Below, piece by piece: positions 21,701 through 30,098 of a DNA stretch of 64,000 nt. The notes under the pieces were generated by a model that made no database searches, had not been told where the DNA came from, and saw nothing but the letters and a program-made list of their open reading frames with translations. Each line of letters opens with the position of its first letter. Position 1 is the first letter of the stretch. Source of the DNA: Ditylenchus dipsaci. Taxonomy: Eukaryota > Nematoda > Chromadorea > Rhabditida > Anguinidae. Both the position numbers and the translations under genes were made by a program. Location of the stretch: contig SADC01000391.1 of the NCBI GenBank assembly GCA_004194705.1, forward strand, positions 47,362 through 111,361, written 5' to 3'.

Positions 21701-22854
21701 GGGTACCCTATGTCCAGACCGGTTACCGACCAAAAGAAAAATTAGAAACCGGGCATGGTTAAAATTTCGGTAATCGGATCACTTAAATAAAAACCAAAGA
21801 AAAAGTAACACAAAAAGGAAAGTATTTAAAAAAAAAGAGCCACCAAAAAAGTGGGCGTAACCAGCAGTTCCAGAAGGTTGATGCCACAAGCAAATATATC
21901 ATTGGATGGCTGGGTATAATCACTCAGCTAACTTTTTTATGTCGATCTTTGTTCAGCTTGATAATGTTTTCTTTGCAGTTGGTTTTCTTTAGTTTGTATT
22001 CATAGTTGCACGCTCGCCGGAAATAAAAAAGCGCCGGCGCCAGTGCCGGCGCTTTTTTATTTACACCGCTGACTGAAGCGCCGGGTCATTAAAAATTTTG
22101 GCCGCGAAATTTGAACTTTGCTTTTAAACATGATAAAATTCACATTATAACGATTTTTTTCAAAACTGATACAGTCAAACCCCGATTTAGTGCGCCCTCG
22201 ATTTAGTGCGACCCTGAGGTTGATGGACTTGGTCAAAAGTCTTTGAAAGTCTCAAAAGTGCAACCCCTATTTAGTGCGACTTTTTTCCGGTCCCCAGGGG
22301 TCGCACTAAACCGGGGTTTGACTGTAGCATTTGCATGGTACTGAAATAGGTCTCATGCCTTCTGTTAACTTTAAAACTAACAGGGTGGAATTATGAGCAA
22401 TATTCAAATTTGAAAAAAAATTCAAATTGGACGGAGTAAACAATAAAATTCGAGGAATTAAGAAAAATTTGAAGGGGTGAAAAAATCATTTGAGGGGGTA
22501 AAATACATACAGCCATTCAAAAATTTACCGCTGCACTTCAACTACAGCAAAAAAAGTATCAATGTTTTTCAAATTCATACAATATCAGCCCACATAAAAA
22601 CCATAAAAATCAACTTTTTGTTTAAAACTTATCACCCAAAAAAGACAGTAGTCACATCCAAAAAACTAACTTTTTCCCAATAATTTCCGATGGAATGATA
22701 GCAAAAAAAGTAATTAGAGGAGGAGGAGCAGCGCAATAATTCCCACCCTCTTTTGCAATGACTTACAAAAAATAGCAGCTATCCAAAAATTTTCGCTGTT
22801 GCTGCTGATTCTGCTGCCAAAATCTTTGTTGTTGGTGCGCCAGCCAGTCATCGG
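9623..22854 (-). CDS. Host gene: Gln/Ala/acid-rich protein, four exons
   Basis: Four minus-strand exons at 22767-22854, 18374-18627, 10243-10428 and 9623-9762 chain with matching splice phases (2/1, 1/2, 1/2) and GT-AG borders, which is unlikely by chance. The joined frame is rich in Gln (QQQRFWQQNQQQQ; LIAQQQQQQALL), then acidic (SSEEDEEDTSGGE), then poly-Ala (AAAAAASTAAAA), and ends NNHMSFAAATVGFILV before a TAA. Such composition is common in animal transcription factors and cofactors, but no DNA-binding domain is visible, so no function is assigned. The 5' exons are not identified. There is one in-frame TAG (18456-18458). Introns 1 and 2 (about 4.1 and 7.9 kb) are full of mobile DNA. Confidence 0.65.
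9766..10242. other. Host intron, nothing seen
   Basis: Intron between exons X3 and X4 of the Gln/Ala-rich gene. Ordinary AT-rich sequence with no repeat recognised. Confidence 0.4.
10243..10428 (-). CDS. Exon X3, acidic then poly-alanine
   Basis: Acceptor TTTTAG, donor GTGAGA, length 2 + 183 + 1. It encodes GSQSSEEDEEDTSGGELMLD, then DPPAHGGGMHLAD, then an alanine run and FAAFQNS. The composition is clearly protein-like and unlike the surrounding AT-rich sequence. The intron to the next exon is 480 bp. Confidence 0.7.
10640..10985. repeat. Degenerate GGAGGGTACCCAGGA minisatellite
   Basis: About 270 bp of an imperfect 15-18 bp unit built on AGGAGGGTACCCAGG, followed by the tail CGATAGTGGCGCCGATAGG. 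The same array-plus-tail recurs at 48590-48890, so it is a dispersed element rather than local slippage. Arg/Gly-rich open frames across it are by-products of the repeat. Confidence 0.75.
11330..11580. repeat. CTATCCTTGCC / CTATCCAGGC minisatellite
   Basis: Tandem array of 11-12 bp words (CGCCTATCCTTGC and CCAGGCCTATCCTTGC alternating) running for about 240 bp. An open frame across it is repetitive (PILAYPGLSLP-like) and not a gene. It is preceded by an inverted GGCGCC pair near 11180. Confidence 0.75.
11590..12033. other. No gene; short inverted/direct repeats
   Basis: Two related blocks (GGCCTGCATACTTTTGTTCACGCC at about 11834 and its relative near 11650) are followed by GAGCCCTCTATGACC twice. 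No coding signal. Confidence 0.35.
12140..12530 (+). pseudogene. hAT transposase relic
   Basis: A zinc-finger-like start (KDKFHAHCIPCKD, with Cys spacing as in the N-terminal finger of a hAT-related transposase group) is followed after a few stops by RWLTLGEIIERIVKLWDLL, which resembles the RWLS-type segment in the middle of those transposases. After one frame shift the text continues LPEAVELAKQVALKIAQII and IPDKVFNVDPAENK. The catalytic core between finger and RWLT block is missing, so this is a collapsed dead copy lying in intron 2 of the Gln/Ala-rich gene. Confidence 0.45.
12720..13090. repeat. GGTGACGAATCGTCC / GGAGGCGAATTGTC word clusters
   Basis: Two runs of a degenerate word: TGATAGGTGACGAATTATC-type at 12725-12800 and GGTGACGAATCGTCCCCGG-type at 12975-13085. 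The second run ends with CGGAGGCAAATTGTCC, the word that forms the arrays at 43680-43835 and 57840-57895. Probably terminal parts of word-array elements whose partners I could not assign. Confidence 0.45.
13277..13910. mobile_element. Foldback with TCCGCGGATAAA words
   Basis: Both ends contain several copies of a word close to ATCCGCGGATAAA plus GCAGATATTTTGATTA; the right copy is inverted. The interior (13560-13760) has a further weak foldback around AACTTTCTAACGAGCC. The ends are not sharp and no target duplication was identified. Confidence 0.55.
13925..14405. repeat. Inverted arrays of TGAAAATGAGAA
   Basis: The left part is built of ATGAAAATGAGAA(TT/CTT)TTC words; the right part (about 14180-14400) is a tandem run of TTTTCACTGAAAATTCTCA units in the opposite sense. 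Together they form an imperfect palindrome of short words, again a word-array foldback. The open frame through it is repeat-derived. Confidence 0.7.
14440..14745. mobile_element. Diverged foldback, CCACTTGG family
   Basis: The left part (CGATCCACTTGGATAATTTT, CTTCCAAAACCCATTTTCTG) and the right part (CTGATCCAAGTGAACAACCA) match the outer blocks of the foldback family best seen at 33066-33365. The central part has diverged. Confidence 0.5.
14885..15085 (-). pseudogene. hAT C-terminal dimerisation fragment
   Basis: The minus-strand frame contains CPATSAPVERIFSQAGLAL, the hallmark of the hAT transposase C-terminal dimerisation region (normally PATSAPVERVFSQ...). Downstream residues have drifted and there is no catalytic domain nearby. 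It is a fragment of a dead hAT element and distinct in sequence from those at 30099 and 46500. Confidence 0.65.
15470..16335 (+). pseudogene. C-terminal part of probable AIG1/septin-like GTPase
   Basis: Five exon-like blocks separated by 43-45 nt introns (15500-15543, 15917-15960 and 16052-16095 are clear). The readable protein includes EQKKMVDDPSVLQLLMTND, AKKKQYEDEQKRI, FGLFLRRNAIVAYNDAVKSY and IVYDELVNLSLTGSNIKQLF, ending in a serine run and LKKIEEELFLRSN. From memory of the family, this order (DDP..LLTND, coiled coil, FL+.NAI..YNDA, YDEL..L..G..I) matches the region after the G domain in AIG1/septin-like GTPases; this needs a database search. The G domain is absent and one base is missing after KVE, so I call a broken fragment. 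Confidence 0.5.
16340..18373. other. Host intron with partial MITE arms, no gene
   Basis: At 16655-16790 there is sequence related to two TTAA foldbacks: CCAGCACGTTACACGG as at 36555, and AAAGGGACATGCCCACCTG with TTGTCCCCGCCAATT as at 29245. A (G)9 run lies at about 16999-17010, and an imperfect ATCCGCAT hairpin at 16908-16950. From 17040 to 18373 I recognise nothing except weak matches to CAGTC-type element interiors near 17865. Confidence 0.4.
18374..18627 (-). CDS. Exon X2, Gln-rich, with in-frame TAG
   Basis: Acceptor TGTTTTCAG, donor GTATTT. The exon is 1 + 252 + 1 bases, exactly what its neighbours need. The frame reads CPNASHRLSHGQEQQQLL, then NLVELIAQQQQQQALLYG, then meets TAG at 18456-18458 and continues NSSNQLVIRMSPEKV. 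A 27 bp GT...AG stretch (18433-18459) could be skipped without changing frame and would remove the stop, but that would be an extremely short intron. A nonsense mutation or sequence error is the plainer reading. Confidence 0.5.
18671..20203. mobile_element. 1.5 kb foldback in host intron 1
   Basis: The outer blocks CCCATCGAAATTCTGAATTC and its complement near 20145-20167 and long inner arms (18895-19090 against 19560-19760, for example CTTATTTGAAAATCATGTTT) are inverted. The centre holds the 19144-19233 hAT MITE, a CCTTGGTCCCCAAGG box at 19099-19115 and part of a dispersed repeat also found at 58210-58440. A nested composite; no coding. Confidence 0.65.
19144..19233. mobile_element. 90 bp hAT-type MITE
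   Basis: It begins CAGGGCGCGTAACTC and ends with the imperfect complement ACGAGCTCTG. The flanking octamers TGGATAAC and TGGATACC match at 7 of 8. The inside carries AAAGGACATTTGG and AAAGGACAAATC, as in the better conserved relative at 23424-23607. Confidence 0.65.
20210..22020. other. Host intron 1, no gene seen
   Basis: AT-rich. A G11-12 run at 21651-21662 is followed by a GGCTA/TAGCC palindrome. A short GC-richer piece (20250-20440) has protein-like frames on both strands but no convincing splice context. Confidence 0.35.
22021..22062. repeat. Perfect 18 bp hairpin
   Basis: The stem AAATAAAAAAGCGCCGGC pairs perfectly with 22045-22062 across the six-base loop GCCAGT. It abuts a GTTGCACG word, the end motif of the element at 123-332, so it is probably a remnant of that family. 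The A/T outer and G/C inner stem also resembles an intrinsic terminator, but this genome is eukaryotic. Confidence 0.7.
22170..22326. mobile_element. 157 bp TA-flanked MITE
   Basis: The ends TACAGTCAAACCCCGATTTA and its complement GGGGTTTGACTGTA, with TA at both sides, mark a Tc1/mariner-type MITE. The word ATTTAGTGCGACC occurs three times inside. It shares only the first 10-12 bp with the other CAGTC elements. Confidence 0.85.
22330..22766. other. Host intron, nothing seen
   Basis: AT-rich, no repeat or coding signal recognised between the MITE and exon X1. Confidence 0.4.
22767..22854 (-). CDS. Exon X1 of the Gln/Ala-rich gene
   Basis: It lies between a CTTTCAG acceptor and a GTAAGT donor. 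It starts two bases into a codon and ends after two. The product is glutamine-rich (DDWLAHQQQRFWQQNQ). Upstream exons are not seen; about 22860-23180 also holds serine/asparagine-rich frames on both strands that do not splice convincingly. Confidence 0.55.
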
Positions 22855-23284
22855 CTGAAAGCAAGGGAGGAAAGTTTTTAATCGGTCTGCCTGCCCCAAA
22901 GTTACAACAAGAAAGCAAAAAGTGTCCTCGAAGAGCCAACCAATGGGAAATTTCGCTCTCTTTAATAATAACAATAATATGGAAGATGAATGTAGCAGCA
23001 AAGAAAGTAATAATCATCATGCAAGTGGGGGCGCTGTCGTCTTTCTCACACAGTATACTACTACTAGTAGTACTGCTCATACACAACCCATTGTTGCAGT
23101 GTTTGTAGTGGAAGTGAAACGTTATAGTAGTAACTTGTTGAACATATTGTGTACAACCAGTTTGCAATTTGTAAATTAATCTGCATTTATGACGTTATTT
23201 TTGGACGATCAAAATTACTAGCAATGGTTTTTCGGCCCTACCCCTCAATGGGGGGAGGGGTCCGCCTGTTGATTTTTGTGATTT

Positions 23285-23362
23285 TTAGGCTTCAGGCTTA
23301 GGCAAAAGTTGGCCGGCATATTTTAAGCTTCAGGCTTAGGCAAAGGTTGGCCGGCATACGCT
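23285..23362. repeat. Short tandem duplication
   Basis: The phrase TTCAGGCTTAGGCAAAGGTT followed by GGCCGGCATA occurs twice head to tail with few differences. Related wording (GGCTTAGGCAAGGGTGAGCC) lies inside the element at 3772-3962. Confidence 0.6.
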
Positions 23363-23423
23363 AGGACAGACTAAAACGTATTTTAGACTTATGCTAAAGT
23401 TCAGGTTAACACATGGGTTAACA

Positions 23424-23607
23424 CCAGGGCTCGGAAATCAAAATTTTCAAATAAAGGACATTTGGTCAAAAAGTACTATTTTATCCAGTGCTTATTGATT
23501 TTTGAGCAACAAAAATAAAGATTTTGACCTAAAATCTCAAAAATTCTAAAGATTTCGGATCTCAAGTAAAGGGCAAATCTTTAAATAAAGGACGTTTCCG
23601 AGCCCTG
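23424..23607. mobile_element. 184 bp hAT-type MITE
   Basis: The TIRs are CAGGGCTCGGAAA and its complement. The flanking octamers GTTAACAC and GTTAACAT match at 7 of 8, as expected of hAT. The interior has inverted AAATAAAGGAC words. Non-coding. Confidence 0.8.
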
Positions 23608-23609
23608 GT

Positions 23610-25500
23610 TAACATACACCCCCCCCCCCTTCCATTGAGGGATAGTGCCAATTTTTTCGTGGGTTTTTTTAATCTCTTTAAAAGTCAGCATATTCCATGA
23701 TTCTTTTAAAAAAGATACTTCCACAGGGTGGTTTTTGTTTGTGAAATTATATTTTTGGACCACTTTTTGAAAATATCCTTTAGGCAAGTTACGCTTCAAT
23801 TTTTAGCGCGTGAGATGAGCTATTGACTGAGATTTGACTTGCATAGGATCAGTCTGTGAACAATGGATCAAAACACAATGCCATAAATATGATTTTGAAA
23901 ATAGGCGCTTTTTCTGTATTACCCTGTAGGATTAATATTTTCTATGATGAATGCGAATTCATTGAGATTTGTTTAAACAATTGTTCTCAGTCTCTATATA
24001 CGACAAAAAAAGAAAGCGCTAACAATTCTTATCAAATTTTACTCAAAATGGTCATTTCTCATAAACCAGAAGAAATTACGACCAGATATCAAGAGATTTT
24101 CATTCAGAAGATATTTTAGAAGTGGTTTTTTTCATTCTAAAGCTCATTTTGGCAATGGTCTTAGCTCGAATTTCGATCTTTTGGGTTAAAAATTGCATGC
24201 ATTTCACAATATTTTCAAGTCAAATCTTCGCCTGGGACAACAAGCTCAGTGGGTCTGAGGCGGTCAGGCAGTAATAGGAAGTTTTGTGAAACAAGGAGCT
24301 GCCTCAGTTGTAGTTTTGGTATAGTGGATAGCAAGTAGTGGATGTGCTGAAAGACGACAAATAGCATCAAACCAAGCAATTTGGACAATATTGGCAAGAC
24401 GACCCGAAGATCGAGTACGAAAGAGTCTATTCACAATAGTGATTTTTTTTTTGTTCAATTCTAATGTGAGAGTTTGCCAAATCATGTAACGCATGTTTTT
24501 GAAAAATAAAATAAAAATAATAATAAACAATTCACCAAAAAAAAATTGACGTGCTTAATAACAAAAGTAAAATGACCGCTGCATCCTAAAAAATTGACCA
24601 TAAAAAACAATTTTTGTTCACAATCTATTTGTTGCAAACAAAAATACCAGATGTTTTTTGCAGACCTCTGGAAAGATATATGCACAAATTAAAATGCAAG
24701 AAGGGAGGTGGGATGTCCTGGCAGTAGTAATGGCCTAGTGGACAACACCCATCTTTCTGCCTCCAATTAATCCACAGTCCTGCTTGTAGTAGTACCGGTC
24801 TGTACATTTAGCACTGGCGGCGGCTGCCAGTACCAGAAAGTGAAAGGCATTTTTTAAACTGTCCGGCAGCCGTTTTTTTAATTTCTTCTCTCAGACAATT
24901 CCCATCTTTGTGTGAGGAGAAGAAGAGAAATGACCAGTACCTCTTTTAAAATTTGAATTTCGCTTTGAAAAAAAACTCCTTCTAGTTATTTGCTCAGCTT
25001 TGGTTGGTTGAGTCAGCCAGCAGGGAGGAGGGCAGGAGGAAGCCATCACTTAATTAATGACTCCTTGCTACATGCAGCTAAAATAGCCGAGAACAGCAAC
25101 ATATTTTCATTTCTACAGTTTTTTTTTCAATTTTGGGGCAAGACTCATTTTTCTTCTGGTTGCCGGCTCTCTTTAAAGTATTTTTTGTTGTAGACGAAAA
25201 GTGTGGAAATCAAGTCTTTATTTATACACAAATGAACTGCTGTTAGTAGGATGGAAAAAATTTTAATCAGTGGTGTGCAACATAAAAAAATGTTGCTGAT
25301 TTAGTAATTAAAAAGATATTTAGAAAAGTAAGTTAGATTTATAAATATTTTACAGGTTATGGAAAATGTAGAGTGGATATAAGAATATAGATTGGATATT
25401 TCAAATTGAGACAATTCTGGTTGAGACAAATATTTATTATTAATATAGACAAATGGCTCAAATTGTTTTACATCTTCAAATTATTTTTTTACCACCTCAA
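23610..25500. other. No confident gene; weak exon-like pieces
   Basis: A minus-strand frame at about 24247-24440 reads TRSSGRLANIVQIAWFDAI then AICRLSAHPLLAIHY and stops at TGA. It is protein-like, but I do not recognise it and cannot splice it to neighbours. GC-richer patches lie at 24700-24900 and 24990-25080. Otherwise AT-rich. Confidence 0.25.
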
Positions 25501-25502
25501 AT

Positions 25503-26302
25503 TACGGTAAATGTTTTAATAGAACCCCCTCCCTTCTTAATAGAGTCCCCCTATGGACTTTGAGGGTCTGTATTTCAAAGCAGAGGCAACATTTTAAAGG
25601 GGGCATGACACTAGGGGAGGAAATTTGACATAAAAAAACTCAACTTCTCGAGTCTTCAGAAATTTATTTTTTTAATGAAATGAATTTTTTTTGCAAAGTT
25701 ACTCTATCCAAATGTTCCCAGCGAAAAAAAATGTCCAATGCACTTTTAAATAAAAATTAATTTTTCGATTTTCGCCTTGGTTCCTGTTTAGTAGTCCGCC
25801 CTTGATTTGGATCTCAGGTATGTATATGTAAATCAAACTTACCTCAAAATGATCAAGAGCGAGACTCATGATCGGAAATGAATAAAGAAACTCTTTTTGC
25901 CCAGTTCCAGCGACCGAAACACAATAGAATACATTTTAGACAATTATTTGCCTTAGTCCTTCATGCTTTTAGATATCTGGCTACCCTTTCAGGTTGGTTC
26001 ACCTTGGTCCCCAAGGCAAAAATCGAAAAACTAATCTTTATTTAAGAGTGCATTGGATAATTTTTCGCTGGGAACATTTGAATAGAGTAATTTTGTAAAA
26101 AAACTGTATGGTTTCGTTAAAAAGATGAATTTCTGAAGACGCGGGAAGTTAGGGTTTTTGTGTCAAATTTCTTCCACTAATGTCATATCCCCTTAACTCC
26201 CACGAGCAATACTGATTCCGTTTTTGAAATTTTGGTTGAGAACTCAAAAATCTCGAGAAAAATCTCGAGAGCCCCGGGGGCTCTATTAGAATATTTACGG
26301 TA
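25503..26302. mobile_element. Composite TA foldback (ACGGTAAAT ends)
   Basis: The outer arms ACGGTAAATGTTTTAATAGA and its near complement (CTCTATTAGAATATTTACGG) enclose a second foldback (about 25615-26190, arms around TTTCTGAAGAC and GTGTCAAATTTCTTCC). A CCTTGGTTCC/CCTTGGTCCCCAAGG box pair lies towards the centre. Two nested non-autonomous elements; no coding. Confidence 0.6.
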
Positions 26303-26318
26303 TTTTTTGGCGTGCTTA

Positions 26319-26567
26319 TACCGTATTCACTCTATTAACTCCCCATTAGGAGTTATTTTTCAACCCCTGAAAAATCGGAAAATTTTGTGGTCGATTTTGA
26401 GATTTTCTCGTGCTCAACAACAATTTGAAAACTGGAATTAGGTAATCTAGTAATAACTAAGAAAACGCAAAAAAAAAAGATTTGCAAAATGTTTGCTTTA
26501 GGCTGAGATATGGGGTCCGTCGGGTGGGACTTATTAGAGGTGGGGAGTTAATAGACTGAATACGGTA
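26319..26567. mobile_element. TA-flanked MITE (TACCGTATTCACTCTATTAA)
   Basis: The left end TACCGTATTCACTCTATTAA and the right end GTTAATAGACTGAATACGGTA are inverted, with TA at both limits. The interior resembles parts of 25503-26302 and 61687-61980 (the CTCCCACGAG and GAAAATTTTG/AAAATCTCGA blocks), so these three are relatives. Confidence 0.75.
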
Positions 26568-26639
26568 AGTCATCAACAATCAACTTTTTGAACAAAACGA
26601 CATTGCATCAAATAAAGGTTTTATCAGATAACGTGTTTG

Positions 26640-26740
26640 AACAATCACTTGTTTGAATTTTAAATTGTTTGGCCAATCGTGTGTTTGGTCTCATACTTGT
26701 TCAATAAATGAACATTTGGTCAAATTACTCATTTGGTCCA
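26640..26740. repeat. CAATCACTTGTTTGAATT / ATTTGGTCAAATT word cluster
   Basis: About 100 bp composed of short phrases around the words TTGTTTGAA and TTTGGTCAAA. It resembles the arm of a word-array element, but no inverted partner was found. Confidence 0.4.
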
Positions 26741-26919
26741 TAGCAGACCTCAGCCAGGGCCGGCCCGGAAAGCTTGGTATCACTTTTTCTCAAGCTGAAA
26801 TGGAAATTTCACATATCCTTACCTCACTATATTGACCTTCAGGCCGTTTTTCGGCAATGATATTCATGCTTTCTAAATTTGGTAGTTACTAGGGAGAAGA
26901 ACAGCTTGCACCGCTTTTT

Positions 26920-27250
26920 TAGGTGACAGTGGCCCATACACCAACAAAGCCACGTGTTCATCAACTCGTTGTAATTTGATTCCCTGGTAAATTTGTCTCC
27001 CGCTAATTGACCGCTTAATAGCTTACTGGTTCGAATCCCAATGGTGGCAAGCATTTTTCGGGACTAGTCTCAAAATGACGAAAAATTCAAAGAACCAGTA
27101 AGCTCCAGGGTGGGTAGGAAAACCACCTGGTACCTGCGCTAAGCGGGTATCTACCTCTAAAATACGAAATTTTAGATTAAGCCTAAAATAATTATCATTG
27201 TGCCCTACCCAGAGTCGTGCCTTGAACACGGTTTGATAATGCCAAAATTT
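26920..27250 (+). repeat. tRNA-derived SINE-like repeat
   Basis: A box-B-like word (CTTACTGGTTCGAATCCC) at 27012-27030 is followed by a body with GGAAAACCACCTGGTACC, TACGAAATTTTAGATTAAGC and GAACACGGTTTGATAATGCC. The same order of blocks recurs at 47270-47510 (box B, GGAAAACCACCTAGCAC, CGGAATTTTGGGTTTAGTC, GAACACAGTTTGACAGTACC). Two diverged copies of one tRNA-headed short repeat. Confidence 0.65.
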
Positions 27251-28389
27251 GCAGGAACGCTAGTTCCTGCAAATTATTTCACAGGTTTTACAGAGTTGAT
27301 TATTTAGCTGGAGTTGACTATATAGCGAAAGTGAATTGTATGGCAAGAGTATGACTGTATGACTGTAAAAGGATTTGGCGATTTGCGGGATAGGGATTTT
27401 CAAACTCGATAGGGAGGGAATCAGGATCATGACTAACCGCCAAAATCTTCGGAATCCCGACTCGGGAGGGATCCCGATTCCGTGTACTCCTGTAGTCAAA
27501 ATAGTCGGCCACCGAAGGAATCTTGGAAATACGAGAATTTGAGATGGATTTTATCCAAGCATTCTGGTTCATGGTAAGACTATTTTGAATTCTATTTAGT
27601 ATATGATGTTCTTCGATACGGGACGGGCTGATCGTGCCTTTCCCGTGTCAGAAGGAATTTGAAAATAGACAATAAGTTAAAATTTGACGAAGGTGAATAT
27701 AGAATCGACCATGCTGAACAAACATCTGATCTCAAAATTTGGTTTTTGCCTAGCAGGAATGTCAAAAATTAAAATGCCGCGGGGTTGTGTGCCGCGGAAT
27801 CGTCTCTCGCGGAATTCCTGCCGTGCCAAATTTTCAACTTCAATCAATTTTTTTATTGATTTTCTTGGCGGAAAAAAGATCTGAATTAGGCATGATGATT
27901 TGTCATAATACTGTTATGCGGTTGCGACCTTTTGAGAATAATCAAATGCGGTTGCTGTTTTTTTTGAAATTAGGTGTGCGGTTGCGACCAAATGACAAAA
28001 ATTTGGTGCAGTTGCGCGGTTATTGCGGTTGTGACAATCGCATGCTCATCATCCCTAGTCTGAATTTACTCTAATTAACTCTTTCTTGTAAAAACCATCT
28101 AGAAAGCGTGAGCATGGTCCTTTAATATGGCATGTAAATGTAAAGCATGATCCCTTGAAAAGGTTGAAGATGAGTTTTGAAATTACTGAGTGAAAGTCAG
28201 CTGACTCCTCCGATCTGGACTTGTCAAGCCACGTTGTGCTCGACTAGTAGATGACTCAAAGTTTTAAGTTTTGATAAAATGTTAGATGCAAATAAAAAAT
28301 AATTTGAAAAATAATTGCTGAATATTTTCGGAGTAAAATTTGAATAATTTGAAATTAGCAAATACCGCTGCGTTCAAAAACCATGGTCC
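27251..28389. other. No gene seen; GCGGTTGCGACC words
   Basis: At 27915-28035 the words GCGGTTGCGACC and GCGGTTGTGAC occur several times, a further word cluster. The rest is AT-rich without supported features. Confidence 0.35.
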
Positions 28390-29239
28390 TTGAAAGGACC
28401 GCAGCGGTTGTCCCCCACCAATTCAAAAAATTTCCCTAATCATTGAACTTCTGTACCGATTTTTCAATTTGGTTTCTAACAAAACAAGGCCTAGAATTTA
28501 ATTTTAGGTATGATTTTGTTAAAAATTAGTGTTGACCAATGACAATTGTCCATGATAGGGTGGGGAACTCCGAATATTCGAGCGAATATTCGCGCGAATA
28601 TTCGCAAGCAATGTTCGCGATAAAAGAAATTTCGCGAACATTCAAACAGCTGTAGTAAGTCAATAGTAGTTGATGTCTTTTTAATTTGATGTCTCGACCC
28701 CTCACGATTTTCCGAAGCGGCACTGCACCGGCACCGAACCTGCCGGGTCTAGTCTAGATTTAGATTAGACTTCCACCAAGCACAATGTAGCGCTAATTTA
28801 AACGAAATTTTGTAAAAAAACATGAAATTAAAAAGGTGTTTTATCAGGCGTGAAATGATATGGAAGTGAAATGACTGGGGGTGAAATAAAAATATAGGAT
28901 AAAAAATATGCAAGAGGCCCGACTGATTCGATGGGACAAAAACAAATGAGTTTCAACAATTTTTTCGTGTCAGAACTAATAAAATTCAAAAAAAGCTAAT
29001 TTATTTACGAATAGAGACTCTGAATCGAAATAAAATAAAAAAGCGTGTCGATAAAAAAGCGTGTTGGTCAAAACGGCTAGAGACCCATATCTTAATTGGA
29101 TTTAAAAATAAGGTCTTTTTAAAAGCCGTTTTACCTAAAATTAACAACAATCCTAACTTGAGATGAAAAACAATCCTCAGAGCGGATTGTGAGTCCGGAC
29201 TGAGGGTGGCGACTGCAGTCCACCATTGTGAACTAGTCA

Positions 29240-29475
29240 TTAAAAGGGGCATTCTCACCTGTTTCAACTTGTCCCCGCCAATTAAATTTTTTTCTGAATC
29301 ATTGAACTTCTGTACGGATTTTTTTATTTGGTTTCTAACAAAACTACACCTAAAATTAAATTCTAGACCTTGTTTTGTTAGAAACTAAGCCGAAAAATCC
29401 GTACAGAAGTCCAATAATTCGAAAAAAAAAATTGAGTTGGCGGGACAAATTTAAACAGGTGAGCATGCCCTTTAA
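29240..29475. mobile_element. 236 bp TTAA foldback
   Basis: Starts TTAAAAGGGGCATTCTCACC, ends GGTGAGCATGCCCTTTAA. The arms pair nearly throughout (TTGTCCCCGCCAATT, CTGTACGGATTTTTT and TTTGGTTTCTAACAAAAC against their complements). A four-base TTAA flank is typical of piggyBac-type insertion, though the inner ends do not start CCC. A relative forms the outer shell of stack 1. Confidence 0.75.
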
Positions 29476-29573
29476 GTTGAGCTACGTACAGGGTTCGCAA
29501 AAAAGGCCTGTTTTTGAGAATGCTAGTAGAAGGCAATTCGCCAACACTTGTATAAGTCAAAGTCTAGCTCACC

Positions 29574-29838
29574 ATATTAATTTCACTAGCACTTGTAAAG
29601 TCTAGTAAAAACAAAACGCCAAGCTAGCATTTACAAAAGTTCAATTTTGCGGGAGATCTTTACTAGCATTTCTAAAGTCTAGTAAAAACAAAACGCCAAG
29701 CTAGCATTTACAAAAGTTCAATTTTGCGGGAGATCTTTACTAGCATTTGTAGAGTCTAGTAAAAACAAAACGCCAAGCTAGCATTTACAAAAGTTCAATT
29801 TTGCGGGAGATCTTTACTAGCATTTCTAAAGTCTACCA
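29574..29838. repeat. 77 bp subterminal repeats of the hAT element
   Basis: Three nearly identical head-to-tail units of 77 bp containing TCTAGTAAAAACAAAACGCC, AAGCTAGCATTTACAAAAGT and GGGAGATCTTTACTAGCATT. Inverted, more diverged copies lie at 31990-32195 and 33810-33870 near the other end. Repeated subterminal motifs are known transposase-binding sites in hAT elements. Confidence 0.85.
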
Positions 29839-30040
29839 TAATAAAATTTCGAGTAAGCATTTTTGAATGCCCGTTTGTGGATTAAGTTGTACTAGAATCG
29901 GCTAAACTCTACTAATATGAAACTGTCGAACTACTTATCGATATATTTGAGTTCTATTTAGTAGTTGTCCTTACATTGTGTCTGATTCAACATTATTTTA
30001 TACCAAAATGACAAAGACAAGGATTATAAATTCGTAACAC

Positions 30041-30046
30041 TTTATT
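30041..30046 (-). terminator. Poly(A) signal of hAT transposase
   Basis: AATAAA on the minus strand, about 53 bp downstream of the transposase stop codon. Confidence 0.6.
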
Positions 30047-30098
30047 CAACCAAGAAATAACAAAAAGCGTGTATAACAAAACGAACAAATTCAACACA

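Noticed and set aside
22021..22062. Bacterial intrinsic terminator
   Set aside because: Shape fits, but the surrounding genes have spliceosomal introns; a remnant inverted repeat is the better reading.
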